The notes beneath the pieces were generated by a model. The model was not told the DNA's origin and made no database searches. It saw only the letters and a program-made list of their open reading frames with translations. A stretch of 64,000 bases of DNA from DASXZH01 sp036502005 (GTDB lineage Bacteria > Armatimonadota > Fimbriimonadia > Fimbriimonadales > Fimbriimonadaceae): contig DASXZH010000076.1 in assembly GCA_036502005.1 (NCBI GenBank), forward strand, positions 32,939-96,938. Direction: 5' to 3'. Shown here one piece after another: positions 34,107 to 42,009 of this stretch (positions within the stretch are counted from its first letter, which is position 1; every line of letters begins with the position of its first letter). The translations under genes were made by a program, and so were the position numbers.

Positions 34107-34867
34107 GCCTTCTTCAACTAGAAGACGCGACGATCCGCTTCGGCGGACTCATCGCTGTCAACTCGGTTAGCTTCTCTCTTGAAAAGGGCGAGATCTTTGG
34201 GCTGATCGGCCCCAACGGGGCCGGAAAGACGACCTGCTTCAACCTGATCACGGGAGTTTATAAGCCGACAAGCGGCTCAATAAAGTTCAACGGCAAAGAG
34301 ATCGCAGGAACCCCGCCAAACAAGGTGGCCAAGCTTGGCATCTGCCGGACCTTCCAAAACATCCGCCTATTTACGGCCCTTTCAGTGCTAGAAAATGTGG
34401 TTATCGCCGGCGCTTTGCGGGCAAAGACGGGTCTGTTAAGCGCCTTAGCCTACATGCCAAACGCGATACAGGAAACGGAACAACTGAAGCGGGAAGCAAT
34501 GGAGTTGCTGCAGATCCTAGACCTTCAAGATGTTGCCAACGTTAGAAGCTGCGATCTGGCTTACGGAATGCAGCGACGTCTGGAAATCGCCCGGGCGATG
34601 GCGACCAAACCCGATCTGCTTCTGCTTGATGAGCCTGCGGCTGGCATGAACCCCAACGAAAAGGTCGACCTCATGAACACGGTTCGCAAGATCCGTGATC
34701 TGCACGGCAAGACGGTGCTCGTCATCGAGCATGACATGAGGTTCGTGATGAATCTGTGCGAACGAATCTTTGTGCTGGACCATGGCGAGGAGATTGCGCA
34801 GGGCCCTCCGCAGGAAATTCGCAACGACCCCAAGGTTATCGAAGCCTATCTCGGCGAAGCCGTTTAG
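34103..34867 (+). CDS. livG: Branched-chain amino-acid ABC transporter ATP-binding protein LivG
   Basis: A 254-residue ATPase; TTG start overlapping the livM stop (TTGA). Walker A is GPNGAGKTT, Q-loop FQNIRLFTAL, signature YGMQRRLEIARAM (the family's usual YGQQRRLEIARAL), Walker B LLLLDEPAAGMNPNE, H-loop VIEHDMRFVM. The C-terminal IAQGPPQEIRNDPKVIEAYLG is typical of LivG. The second ATPase, LivF, does not follow; the operon ends here, so LivF is encoded elsewhere or LivG works as a homodimer. Confidence 0.95.
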   Translation: MSLLQLEDATIRFGGLIAVNSVSFSLEKGEIFGLIGPNGAGKTTCFNLITGVYKPTSGSIKFNGKEIAGTPPNKVAKLGICRTFQNIRLFTALSVLENVVIAGALRAKTGLLSALAYMPNAIQETEQLKREAMELLQILDLQDVANVRSCDLAYGMQRRLEIARAMATKPDLLLLDEPAAGMNPNEKVDLMNTVRKIRDLHGKTVLVIEHDMRFVMNLCERIFVLDHGEEIAQGPPQEIRNDPKVIEAYLGEAV

Positions 34868-34872
34868 CCAGC

Positions 34873-34911
34873 TTAGAACCTAGAAACTAGAAACTAGAAA
34901 CTAGAAACCTA
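34873..34911. repeat. CTAGAAA tandem tract
   Basis: Four to five copies of CTAGAAA (with one AACCTAG variant at each end) fill the 64-base gap between livG and glyQ. Comparable tracts of other units sit at other gene borders in the window. Confidence 0.85.
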
Positions 34912-34931
34912 GCAGCTTACTTAGTGAACAC

Positions 34932-35876
34932 ATGATGACCTTGCAAGGAATGATAGGCCGGCTCAACCAGTATTGGGCAGATCAGGGCTGCGTAATTTTA
35001 AGCGGATACGACATGGAAGTCGGGGCGGGAACTTCGCATCCGGCAACCGCTTTGAAATGTTTGGGTCCCGATCCATGGAACGTGGCGTTTGTTCAACCTT
35101 CACGAAGGCCGACCGATGGCCGCTACACGCGCAACCCGATGCGCAATCAGCGCTATTACCAATACCAAGTTCTCATGAAGCCAAATCCGATCGATATCGT
35201 GGATCGCTATATGGGCTCGCTAGATTTCCTCGGTTTCGATACCCAAAAAAATGATGTGCGCTTGGTGGAAGACGACTGGGAAAACCCTTCTCTTGGCGCA
35301 AGCGGCGTCGGCTGGGAAGTGTGGCTAAACGGCACAGAGATTAGCCAGTTCACCTATTTCCAGCAGATGGGAGGGATTGAGTGTAATCCCGTGTGCGCGG
35401 AACTGACCTATGGTCCGGAGCGGCTCTGCCTGATGCTGAATAACCAGAACTCGATTTGGGAGGATCTGATGTGGTCCGACACGGTTAGCTACAAACAGGC
35501 GGAGGGCGATTTGGAAATGCAGAACAACGTGTTCAACTTCCAGGTTGCGTCCACCGAGGTGCTGGTTCAGCTTTTTGATACGTATGAGGCCGAATCCAAG
35601 CGGGTTTTGGAGACTCCGGTTTACTGGAACTCTGAATTGGGGATTTTGTCGGCTACGCCGCCAACTGATGGAGTCAAACCCGATCCCTCGCGTGGCTTGA
35701 TTTATCCGGCTTACGATTTGGCTTTGAAATGCTCACACGCGTTTAATCTATTGGATGCACGAGGAGCGGTGAGCGTTACGGAACGGGCGGCTTATATCAA
35801 TCGTGTGCGGGCTCGGGTTAGGGCATGTTGCCTGAAGTATATGGAGCAGTATAAGAAAGAAGCCGTTTTAACATAA
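34932..35876 (+). CDS. glyQ: Glycyl-tRNA synthetase alpha subunit
   Basis: Catalytic subunit of the alpha2-beta2 enzyme that charges tRNA-Gly. Conserved blocks: LQGMIGRLNQYWADQGCVIL, EVGAGTSHPATAL, WNVAFVQPSRRPTDGRYTRNPMR, FDTQKNDVRLVEDDWENPSLGASGVGWEVW, EISQFTYFQQMGGIECNPVCAELTYGPER. Length (314) is normal. The partner glyS, usually directly downstream, is not in the window; instead a long inverted repeat and a DUF559 gene follow. ATG at 34932 or the next codon at 34935. Confidence 0.97.
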   Translation: MMTLQGMIGRLNQYWADQGCVILSGYDMEVGAGTSHPATALKCLGPDPWNVAFVQPSRRPTDGRYTRNPMRNQRYYQYQVLMKPNPIDIVDRYMGSLDFLGFDTQKNDVRLVEDDWENPSLGASGVGWEVWLNGTEISQFTYFQQMGGIECNPVCAELTYGPERLCLMLNNQNSIWEDLMWSDTVSYKQAEGDLEMQNNVFNFQVASTEVLVQLFDTYEAESKRVLETPVYWNSELGILSATPPTDGVKPDPSRGLIYPAYDLALKCSHAFNLLDARGAVSVTERAAYINRVRARVRACCLKYMEQYKKEAVLT

Positions 35877-35902
35877 TTACGATTTACAACCCATGCCTTC
35901 CA

Positions 35903-36097
35903 GCCCTCTCCCGCTTTGTTCCTCACCGACCTCTCCTCAAGGAGAGATGAGTAGTCTGGTGGCCCTTAAATCTCTAAGACGAAATGGCAACCATTCGGCG
36001 ATTTCAGAAAAAGGGCGCCATGAACCTTTCGGATTTTTCCGCAGCCCATTCATCTCTCCTTGAGGAGAGGTCGCTGAGGAACAAAGCGGGAGAGGGC
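35903..36097. repeat. Paired 48-nt inverted repeat
   Basis: Arms 35903-35950 and 36050-36097 are 48-nt inverted copies with one mismatch and a 99-nt loop. Each arm contains its own hairpin (TCTCC-TCAA-GGAGA). It fills the gap between glyQ and the convergent DUF559 gene. A diverged single arm is at 21078-21133. It may work as a transcription end for both genes. Confidence 0.9.
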
Positions 36098-36110
36098 AAA
36101 TAGAGCCTCA

Positions 36111-36479
36111 TTAGGCAGCGGGAACCCGTCCATCACTGTGCGTTATCACGCAGTGAAAAGCAATGACGCTGACAACGGAATCCCGATGATGAATAACGTC
36201 ATCGTTTCGCACGTGCAGAACCCTAACGGCAGCATTCTTGATGTATGCATCGCGTTCCTGCTCGTACTTGATGCGAAACGGGTGCGAATCCCCGTATAGC
36301 TCGATCGCCAATTTATGCTCGTGGCAGTAGAAGTCAAGAATGTACGGACCAAGCGGAACCTGTCGCCTAAAATGAAGACCAAAGCAGCGCTTGGCACGCA
36401 AGCAACTCCACAGTCTGCGTTCGGCTAGCGTTGGCTTCTGACGCAGGGCCTTTGCCTGGCTCAGCTTGTAGTCAGCCAT
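36111..36479 (-). CDS. DUF559 (Vsr/restriction-endonuclease-like) protein
   Basis: A 122-residue DUF559 protein. Typical order: SQAKALRQKPTLAERRLWSCLRAK, GLHFRRQVPLGPYILDFYCHEHKLAIELYGDSH and the tail RDAYIKNAAVRVLHVRNDDV. The D...E-x-D-like residues (LDFYC, LAIELYGDSH) match the family's PD-(D/E)XK-type core. It is often found as a lone gene beside repeats or mobile DNA; real function is unknown, DNA cleavage is inferred from the fold. ATG at 36479 is used. Confidence 0.85.
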   Translation of the reverse strand: MADYKLSQAKALRQKPTLAERRLWSCLRAKRCFGLHFRRQVPLGPYILDFYCHEHKLAIELYGDSHPFRIKYEQERDAYIKNAAVRVLHVRNDDVIHHRDSVVSVIAFHCVITHSDGRVPAA

Positions 36480-36646
36480 CAAAATACTATACCGGCCCCG
36501 TTTGTGACAAGCGGCCAGTGAATCGACCCCGGCTGCCCAAACTGACCGATCAAAGATCTTAACAAGAACTGATATTCCTCTCCATCCCCGTCAATTTTGC
36601 TGTACAATCCAGGTAGCTTTTCCAACCCTCTCGCGTCAATCCGATA

Positions 36647-37981
36647 ATGCTGGCCTATCTTGTACTTGCCCACCAATTAGCAACTGCAGACCTTGACGCC
36701 ATCCTGCAGAGCCCTTTGGTCAAAGGCAGCTCGTACGCGGCCTACGTAACCAAGCTGGATGGAAGCGTGATCTATGATCACAACTCCGGACTTCGACTGC
36801 TTCCGGCAAGCAATGAGAAACTTTTCACGGCTGCTTATGCCCTCCAGAAACTGGGCACCGATTACCACCCAACCACCAGATTTTGGAAGCTCCCAGACCG
36901 CGTCGTGGTTGATACCACGGGCGACCCAATGCTCACCTACGCCGATCTGACTCACGCAAAAGATGAGCTGAAGCTAACCGGCAAAGACCCCGTTTATGTT
37001 CATGAGCCATACCGGATCGGTTACCCCTCGCAATGGGAAGTGAAGGACCTGCCGAACAAGTATGCGGCGGCGGTAACCGGCTTTACGGTTGATCGCGGCG
37101 GTTTCGAGATTTGGGCGGATAAGGATCATCCTTATCTCATGCCTTCCAGCTATGGCGTAAAGATCGTTCATACAGGCTCCGGATCACGGCACGTCCACTA
37201 CGAGCCTTTTACCAAAACGGTCCACGTTTACGGGAATCTGCCTTCCACGCCGGTCATGCTCGATACGCTCTCCGTACCCGACCCCGATAAAGCAGCGGCT
37301 TCTATCTTGGGCGACGAATTCCATCCGGTCGAAGCCACTCCTACGTCTCCGCCCGATTTGGTTCTTGAAGGCCCTGTGCTGCCGATGATCGTCAAAGAGT
37401 GCCTGGTTCACAGTGATAACAACCTTGCCGAGAACTTGCTAATGCTTGCGGCGATTAAGCAGGGTGACCTAGGAGACGATCCTTACGAAACAGCCACCGC
37501 CCGCGAGCGCAGTTTTTGCACAACTACACTTGGCATCGACCCCTCCGAGTTTCGGCCCGATGATGGCTGCGGACTTAGTCGCCACAACATGGTAACGGCC
37601 AGGGCAATCGCCAAGGTTCTTCAATGGGAGTCTGCCCAGCCCACGTTCGACATGTGGAAGCAAAGCTTGGCTTCGCCGGGCAACGGAACCCTCAAAGAGC
37701 GGCTGAAGAACAGCACGTTTGTTGGCAAAACCGGCACCATGGAAGGCGTCTCCGCCCTTAGTGGATACGTGAATACAAAGGACGGCCAAACAGTGATTGT
37801 GAGTATGCTTTTCAATCATCACCTCTGCCCAAACAGCCAAATTCGCGGGATTCAGGACTCTTTTATTAAAAAGATCGAGGCTTCTAGCCTCAGCGGCACG
37901 CTTCTTGAGGACACCACTAAGCGTGAAAGCCTTATTTCCAACTCGAGCGCTCGGACTGTTTCTGCTGATCGGCTTCACTGA
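36647..37981 (+). CDS. dacB: D-alanyl-D-alanine carboxypeptidase/endopeptidase, PBP4 type (S13)
   Basis: Trims peptidoglycan peptides outside the inner membrane. The three penicillin-binding motifs are SNEK at 55-58, SDN at 256-258 and KTG at 361-363, in the order and spacing of S13 enzymes. PASNEKLFTAAYALQKLG and NTKDGQTVIVSMLFN are typical. The N-terminus MLAYLVLAHQLATA looks like a short export signal. The final 60 bases overlap the start of the next gene in another frame. Confidence 0.92.
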   Translation: MLAYLVLAHQLATADLDAILQSPLVKGSSYAAYVTKLDGSVIYDHNSGLRLLPASNEKLFTAAYALQKLGTDYHPTTRFWKLPDRVVVDTTGDPMLTYADLTHAKDELKLTGKDPVYVHEPYRIGYPSQWEVKDLPNKYAAAVTGFTVDRGGFEIWADKDHPYLMPSSYGVKIVHTGSGSRHVHYEPFTKTVHVYGNLPSTPVMLDTLSVPDPDKAAASILGDEFHPVEATPTSPPDLVLEGPVLPMIVKECLVHSDNNLAENLLMLAAIKQGDLGDDPYETATARERSFCTTTLGIDPSEFRPDDGCGLSRHNMVTARAIAKVLQWESAQPTFDMWKQSLASPGNGTLKERLKNSTFVGKTGTMEGVSALSGYVNTKDGQTVIVSMLFNHHLCPNSQIRGIQDSFIKKIEASSLSGTLLEDTTKRESLISNSSARTVSADRLH

Positions 37982-38225
37982 TCTTATCGTTACCGCCGTT
38001 TTACACGCTCGTGGAATGATCGTCGAGATCAATCCCATCATGAAGTTCTTCATCGACCGCAGCGAATGGCTGTTTGCCATTGTGAAAGGCTTATCACTTC
38101 TCGGCGGATGGATCGCACTGGCTTGGTATGCCAAGACCAACTTGCCCTTCGTACGAAAAATTTCCTACATGGGAAGCGCCGCCTATCTCACGATTTGGCT
38201 GACGATATTCATGATCAGCCGCTAA
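37923..38225 (+). CDS. Small membrane protein, DUF5658-like, ~100 aa
   Basis: Three hydrophobic spans with FTDLIVTAVLHARGMIVEINPIMKFFI, the D...EINP pattern of DUF5658-type proteins (LLDLLLTL...ELNPL). Function unknown. The start is ambiguous: GTG at 37923 or TTG at 37905, both inside the dacB 3' end, indicating overlap or coupling with dacB. It ends 2 bases before a stretch of dispersed repeat. Confidence 0.6.
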   Translation: MKALFPTRALGLFLLIGFTDLIVTAVLHARGMIVEINPIMKFFIDRSEWLFAIVKGLSLLGGWIALAWYAKTNLPFVRKISYMGSAAYLTIWLTIFMISR

Positions 38226-38248
38226 GCCATAGACTCATTGGTTTGTCA

Positions 38249-38311
38249 TTGCGAGGAGCGGGGCGGTCGTCAAACTTTGCTTAAGGATGCTCAGCGACGC
38301 GGCAATCTACT
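38249..38311. repeat. Dispersed repeat of the CATTGCGAGGAGC ... GCGACGCGGCAATCT type
   Basis: TCATTGCGAGGAGCGGGGCGG at 38247 onward and its partner GCGACGCGGCAATCTACT at 38294-38311 form the two ends of an imperfect palindrome. This style of repeat (translated as CHCEER / RRGNL in spurious frames) is widespread in bacterial genomes. It is between the small membrane gene and the convergent DUF1385 gene. Confidence 0.65.
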
Positions 38312-38369
38312 AAGCATGTCGCCCACTGGAAATCAGCAGGCTAGCCGAGCGGATCGCCTCTTTAAGAGC

Positions 38370-39476
38370 CTAGGCGATCGACTCAAGAGGCTCTTTAATC
38401 TGGTCAGCAGGGTCTTTATCGCCTTCTTCGGCCGTTACGCAAGCTCTCAGCGCGGTCAGCGCTACTTCGATCTGATCAGGATCGGGCTCAGCCGTTGTAA
38501 TCAACTGCAGGGCTAAACCGGGTGCAAACAGCGCAGTTACAAACGAGCTGTTGCGGAACTTCCCTGCCAAGCGAATCAACTCGTAAGCGATGCCGGCAAA
38601 TGGGAAGAGAAGAAAAAGATTAATGACCATGCGCAGGCCAAGATTTGCCGCGACCGGCCAGGTGTGAACATATTCTCTCGGCAGGAAAATGACTCCAAAG
38701 AGAAGATCGATGATCAGCACGACGATGGCGAAGCTGGTCCCGCAGCGTGGATGCAGCCTGGTTTGAGCCTTGCAGTTCTCCAAGTTCAATTCATCGTCCA
38801 ATTCAAGCGTGTTGATGGCCTTATGCTCTGCGCCGTGATACTTGAAGATCCGGTGGATATCCGGAAACTTGGAGATGCCGTACAGGTAGCCGATAAAGAA
38901 GGCGATACCCAGAAAACCTTGCACACCGTTGAGCGCAATCTGGTTAGTGACGCCAAATCGCTTAAACTGCTCGCTAAGAATCAACGGCAGCAGCTTAAAA
39001 ATGAGCAAACCGAGGGCAACGCCAACCACAAGCGCTCCACCAACAGCGATGCTGTTAAGTGAGCCACCGCCTGCTGCTGACGGCTGGACAATTTTGGAGC
39101 CTTCAACGCTACGCTCGCCCGTGCTTTCAAGCTTAGGGTCTGCCTCGGCATCCGGTTGCATCGCGGGATCCAACTGGACATTGGAGGCAAATCTCATAGC
39201 CCTGCTGCCAAGCGTCATGGCGTCGAGAATGGCGAGAGAGCCTCTTAAAAAAGGAAGTTTAAGCCACTTCTGGCGGCCGATCCAAGTTTTGGCAAGATGC
39301 TCCTTTTGAAGAACGATCTCGCCGTTGGGGGCGCGAACGGCTACGGCGAAATAATGCGGCGAGCGCATCATTACCCCTTCAACGATGGCTTGGCCACCAT
39401 ACTGCAAATACTCGCCCTTCGGCACTGGCACAGTATACCGGTCGGTATTTTTACTTGGTTCGGTTAGGGGGCTCAT
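38370..39476 (-). CDS. DUF1385 (YqhQ-like) membrane protein
   Basis: A 368-residue DUF1385 protein. Diagnostic segments: YGGQAIVEGVMMRSPHYFAVAVR near residue 27, PFLRGSLAILDAMTLG, and FKYHGAEHKAINTLE ... CKAQTRLHPRCGTSFAIVVLI. Four to five membrane helices are seen (about 150-175, 190-215, 255-285, 295-320). The family is widespread but not experimentally defined; the conserved His/Cys (AEHK, HPRCG) suggest metal binding. An upstream Pro-rich insert (residues 100-140) is not typical. Confidence 0.9.
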   Translation of the reverse strand: MSPLTEPSKNTDRYTVPVPKGEYLQYGGQAIVEGVMMRSPHYFAVAVRAPNGEIVLQKEHLAKTWIGRQKWLKLPFLRGSLAILDAMTLGSRAMRFASNVQLDPAMQPDAEADPKLESTGERSVEGSKIVQPSAAGGGSLNSIAVGGALVVGVALGLLIFKLLPLILSEQFKRFGVTNQIALNGVQGFLGIAFFIGYLYGISKFPDIHRIFKYHGAEHKAINTLELDDELNLENCKAQTRLHPRCGTSFAIVVLIIDLLFGVIFLPREYVHTWPVAANLGLRMVINLFLLFPFAGIAYELIRLAGKFRNSSFVTALFAPGLALQLITTAEPDPDQIEVALTALRACVTAEEGDKDPADQIKEPLESIA

Positions 39477-39494
39477 AGGAGTTTTGAGTAAACG

Positions 39495-39603
39495 GTAAGC
39501 GGTAAACAGTTAACACAACTATAGAGATTTCTACTCCGATCTTGCGTTAACAGTTAATATGGGCCAGTCTGTTTTCCTCGGGATCTCGCTGTTTACTGCT
39601 TAC
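39495..39603. repeat. Spaced GTAAACAG inverted repeat
   Basis: GTAAGCGGTAAACAG (39495-39509) and CTGTTTACTGCTTAC (39589-39603) are inverted with one mismatch, separated by 79 nt; CTGTTCACTCCGTTTCC continues the unit to the right. It belongs to the same unit family as 27237-27300. It lies in the 255-base gap between the divergent DUF1385 and small-protein genes. Confidence 0.65.
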
Positions 39604-39672
39604 TCCTTTCTGTTCACTCCGTTTCCGTCCTTCGTGCAATTGTTAAGAAAACCACTGTTTCTTAAAAATGCT

Positions 39673-39703
39673 TTGTCTGGAATGAAAAATGTACGTCTAT
39701 AAT
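39673..39703 (+). promoter_or_regulatory. Candidate sigma-70-type promoter of the small gene at 39732
   Basis: TTGTCT (39673-39678) and a perfect TATAAT (39698-39703) are 19 bases apart, a little wide. The start codon is 28 bases beyond the -10 box with GAGGAGGGG in front of it. The two elements and the ribosome-binding site agree in orientation. Confidence 0.5.
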
Positions 39704-39731
39704 AAATATAGCTAACTCACGAGGAGGGGCA

Positions 39732-39941
39732 ATGGCCACTGGTAACACAGCGGGTTTTAAGCTCACCGAGGAAGAGGCGTTTGCACTGTTGGCGATGTGT
39801 CTCACATCACCCCACCAGTTGGATGCAACTTCTGAACAGGCGCTGAGGAAGCTTGCCGAATACTGTATATCTACGAGCAATCATACAAGTAGCAATAATC
39901 AATTAATAGAACTCTCTGAGTACACGGCAAGCACAGCGTGA
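39732..39941 (+). CDS. Small acidic hypothetical protein, 69 aa
   Basis: A 69-residue protein, MATGNTAGFKLTEEEAFALL..., with a strong AGGAGGGG site 5 bases before ATG, a recognisable promoter and a hairpin terminator. It has a helical, Leu/Ala-rich, acidic N-terminal half and a Ser/Thr/Asn-rich tail. I do not recognise a family. The complete set of expression signals around such a short frame argues it is a real and well-expressed gene. Confidence 0.75.
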   Translation: MATGNTAGFKLTEEEAFALLAMCLTSPHQLDATSEQALRKLAEYCISTSNHTSSNNQLIELSEYTASTA

Positions 39942-39942
39942 G

Positions 39943-39992
39943 CCTAAAGCTAGAAGGCAGAACCGAAAGGATCTGCCTTCCCGCAATTTAGG
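39943..39992 (+). terminator. Two-level hairpin after the small gene
   Basis: Inner stem GAAGGCAGA (39953-39961) / TCTGCCTTC (39972-39980), outer stem CCTAAA (39943-39948) / TTTAGG (39987-39992). There is no long T-run, so termination efficiency is uncertain. Confidence 0.6.
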
Positions 39993-40025
39993 GGGTTGTT
40001 ATCCCGTCTTTGCTCCATCTTTTAT

Positions 40026-40835
40026 TTACTGGCAAATAGCCTCAAAGAGCTTCGTCCAACTCGGCAATGTCAACTCATGCGGCCTTATGGTTGAGCTCAA
40101 ACCAAGTTCTGTTAAGGCTTCTTCAACCCTTAACCTGTTGTGGGCGCTCAAATTGTTAACCAGCGTCTTTCGCGGCTGAGTAAAACCCTCCCTCACAAAG
40201 CGGAAGAACGGCTCTTCATAGTTTGCCTCTGGCAGGGGCTTGAACTCTAAAATCAGACTATCAACCTTCGGCGGTGGCAAAAACGCCCCTTTGGGCACGT
40301 TAGCGACCTTCTTGATGCCAAACAGCGCCTGGAGATAAACAGAAATGCTTCCCCGCTCTCGCTCGCCTGGCCTGGCCAAATATCTTTCGCCCACTTCCTT
40401 CTGCATCATGAGCACGCTCTTAGCGTAATGCTGGCGGGCGTTTGCTATTGCCGAAACTAGCGGCGCGGTGATGTAATAAGGCAAGTTGGAAACAACTGCG
40501 CAGGGCTGCGGTAGGCGTTGCAAGATCTCCGCGAGGTCAGCTTTTAGGGCATCAATTCTTAAAACAGAGGCGCAAGGCGCGGATTCTGGCAAGAGAGCGG
40601 CCATTTCCGCATCGATCTCCAATGCAATAACCTTTTTGCCGGCATCACATAGTGCGCCCGTAAGCACCCCTGGGCCTGGGCCGATCTCCAGAACGCCCTC
40701 AATCCCATCCAAGCGGCCAACAACGGCCGAAACAGCGGACGGGGAGCATAAAAAATGCTGCCCCAAGCCCTTTCTGGCGGCGACGCCATGATGACTGAGA
40801 AAATCGGAAAGGGTCTTGGGGTCAGTAAGGTTCAA
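40026..40835 (-). CDS. rsmA: 16S rRNA (adenine1518/1519-N6) dimethyltransferase
   Basis: Dimethylates two adjacent adenines of helix 45 in 16S rRNA. Motif I LEIGPGPGVLTGALCDAG, the N-terminal KGLGQHFLCSPSAV, motif IV NLPYYITAPLV and MMQKEVGERYLARPG are all typical. The start is taken as TTG at 40835, which overlaps the stop of the G5/3D gene (TTGA) and gives a 269-residue protein of normal length; a longer frame to 40907 is unlikely. The pairing with a G5/3D gene matches yabE-(rnmV)-ksgA in Bacillus. Confidence 0.94.
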   Translation of the reverse strand: MNLTDPKTLSDFLSHHGVAARKGLGQHFLCSPSAVSAVVGRLDGIEGVLEIGPGPGVLTGALCDAGKKVIALEIDAEMAALLPESAPCASVLRIDALKADLAEILQRLPQPCAVVSNLPYYITAPLVSAIANARQHYAKSVLMMQKEVGERYLARPGERERGSISVYLQALFGIKKVANVPKGAFLPPPKVDSLILEFKPLPEANYEEPFFRFVREGFTQPRKTLVNNLSAHNRLRVEEALTELGLSSTIRPHELTLPSWTKLFEAICQ

Positions 40836-41479
40836 CTGCCGTGTAATACGTGCACACGGACTTGGCGACGGCCAAACCGAAGCGCCGTCGAACGGGCGTT
40901 GTAGCACAGGTCGATCCGGTTGCCCTTAATCGCGCCTCCGGTATCGGCTGCCACGGCAAGCCCATAACCTTCGACGTAAAGCGTCGTCCCAAGTGGGATA
41001 ACCCGGGGATCAACCGCAACCACCCCGAAACCGGCCTTCATTCCGTTGGCGCAGCGCCCTCGCGTGCCAGGAATGGTTTGCGGACTAGGATCGTAAGCAG
41101 AGGCACTCATAATCATCACACGACTTCGGGTGAATTGATGCCTGCTGGTTACAAAGCCCTCTTTGCCCATTAAGATAATTTCATCCACAGGGTCTACTTG
41201 TCTTGTAGAAACGAGAGTCTTTGAAACCGGTTTACCGTCTTTAAAGTTGACAGTATAGGTTTTGATGATCTCCCCTGGTTTTCCTGGTTGAGAAGTAAAC
41301 ATACGCCCCGCGGAGACTGTACGACTGGTTTCGTAAGCCACCTTAAACGGGATGGACGTTGTCTCCACCCGGGTATCAGATTCAGTTTTATTGGTTGTGC
41401 TGGATTGTGCCGCTACTGAAATTGTAGCAAGCGTCGCCATCATGGCTGCAAGCAAGCACCTAATCCTTTTCTCGCGCAT
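40832..41479 (-). CDS. Secreted G5- and 3D-domain protein (YabE/Rpf-like)
   Basis: A 215-residue cell-wall protein. Signal peptide MREKRIRCLLAAMMATLATISVAAQ; G5-like domain about 40-110 (VETTSIPFKVAYETSR ... KTLVSTRQVDPVDEIILMG); 3D domain about 125-215 with three conserved Asp: VMIMSASAYDPSP, VVAVDPRVIPLGTTLYVEGYG and AADTGGAIKGNRIDLCY. 3D domains act as peptidoglycan lytic enzymes of the MltA/Rpf type. The stop overlaps the rsmA start. Confidence 0.92.
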   Translation of the reverse strand: MREKRIRCLLAAMMATLATISVAAQSSTTNKTESDTRVETTSIPFKVAYETSRTVSAGRMFTSQPGKPGEIIKTYTVNFKDGKPVSKTLVSTRQVDPVDEIILMGKEGFVTSRHQFTRSRVMIMSASAYDPSPQTIPGTRGRCANGMKAGFGVVAVDPRVIPLGTTLYVEGYGLAVAADTGGAIKGNRIDLCYNARSTALRFGRRQVRVHVLHGS

Positions 41480-41732
41480 TTGGAACCTCCTTATGCGTGG
41501 TTGGGATAGCGAATACCGTACCCGCTACCATTCAGCGGGCGCAAGGATTGATTATTGGCAGTTAGCCTGAGATATCCAGGTTTAGCCGGAGATATTGTGC
41601 ATTTACTACCTTTTCTTTTCTTTGAAAATCTCTGAATTTTGCTGATTTTCTTTGATTTTCATGTTTGCAGCCCGATCCTGGATTCTGGTTTGTTAAGTGC
41701 ACGTGCGAAGGGCGCGAAGTTGCACATATCCT

Positions 41733-41833
41733 GTTCAAGGGTGACGAGTGACGGGTGAAAGGGGATGGTCGATAGGGGATAGTCGAAAGTCGAAAGTTGA
41801 TAGGGCGATAGGCCAATTGTCGATAGTGCGGAA
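41733..41833. repeat. Short-period degenerate tract (GTCGATAGGG / GTCGAAAGT units)
   Basis: A stretch of GTGACGAGTGACGGGTG, GTCGATAGGGGATAG and AGTCGAAAGTCGAAAGT units in the 530-base gap between the G5/3D gene start and the large surface-protein gene. No gene is supported in this gap; frames here are repeat-derived. 41560-41660 is low-complexity AT-rich sequence with TGATTTTC/TGAATTTT units. Confidence 0.6.
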
Positions 41834-41944
41834 ACGACTTAAATGGCTACAAGCGCTTCTACATGCGGCAGCGGAAAGAGGACCTAATCAGGTCTGGCAG
41901 AGAACTGGCCACACAACTCCTCCGGTCCCCAATCGAAAATCAAA

Positions 41945-41999
41945 ACTCAAAAAAGACGAAAATCTCCCGGATGGCTGTGACCCGGAAGGGCCACAGCCA
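41945..41999 (-). terminator. Rho-independent terminator of the large surface-protein gene
   Basis: Stem TGGCTGTG (41972-41979) / CACAGCCA (41992-41999), extended inside by CCC/GGG; in the minus direction it is followed by a T-rich stretch (the AAAAAAG/AAAA run at 41949-41962). It is 11 bases after the stop codon at 42010. Confidence 0.7.
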
Positions 42000-42009
42000 C
42001 CACGTGAAG

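Noticed and set aside
38238..38516. A 92-codon frame after the small membrane gene
   Set aside because: It begins in the CHCEER/RRGNL-type dispersed repeat and continues antisense to the DUF1385 gene.
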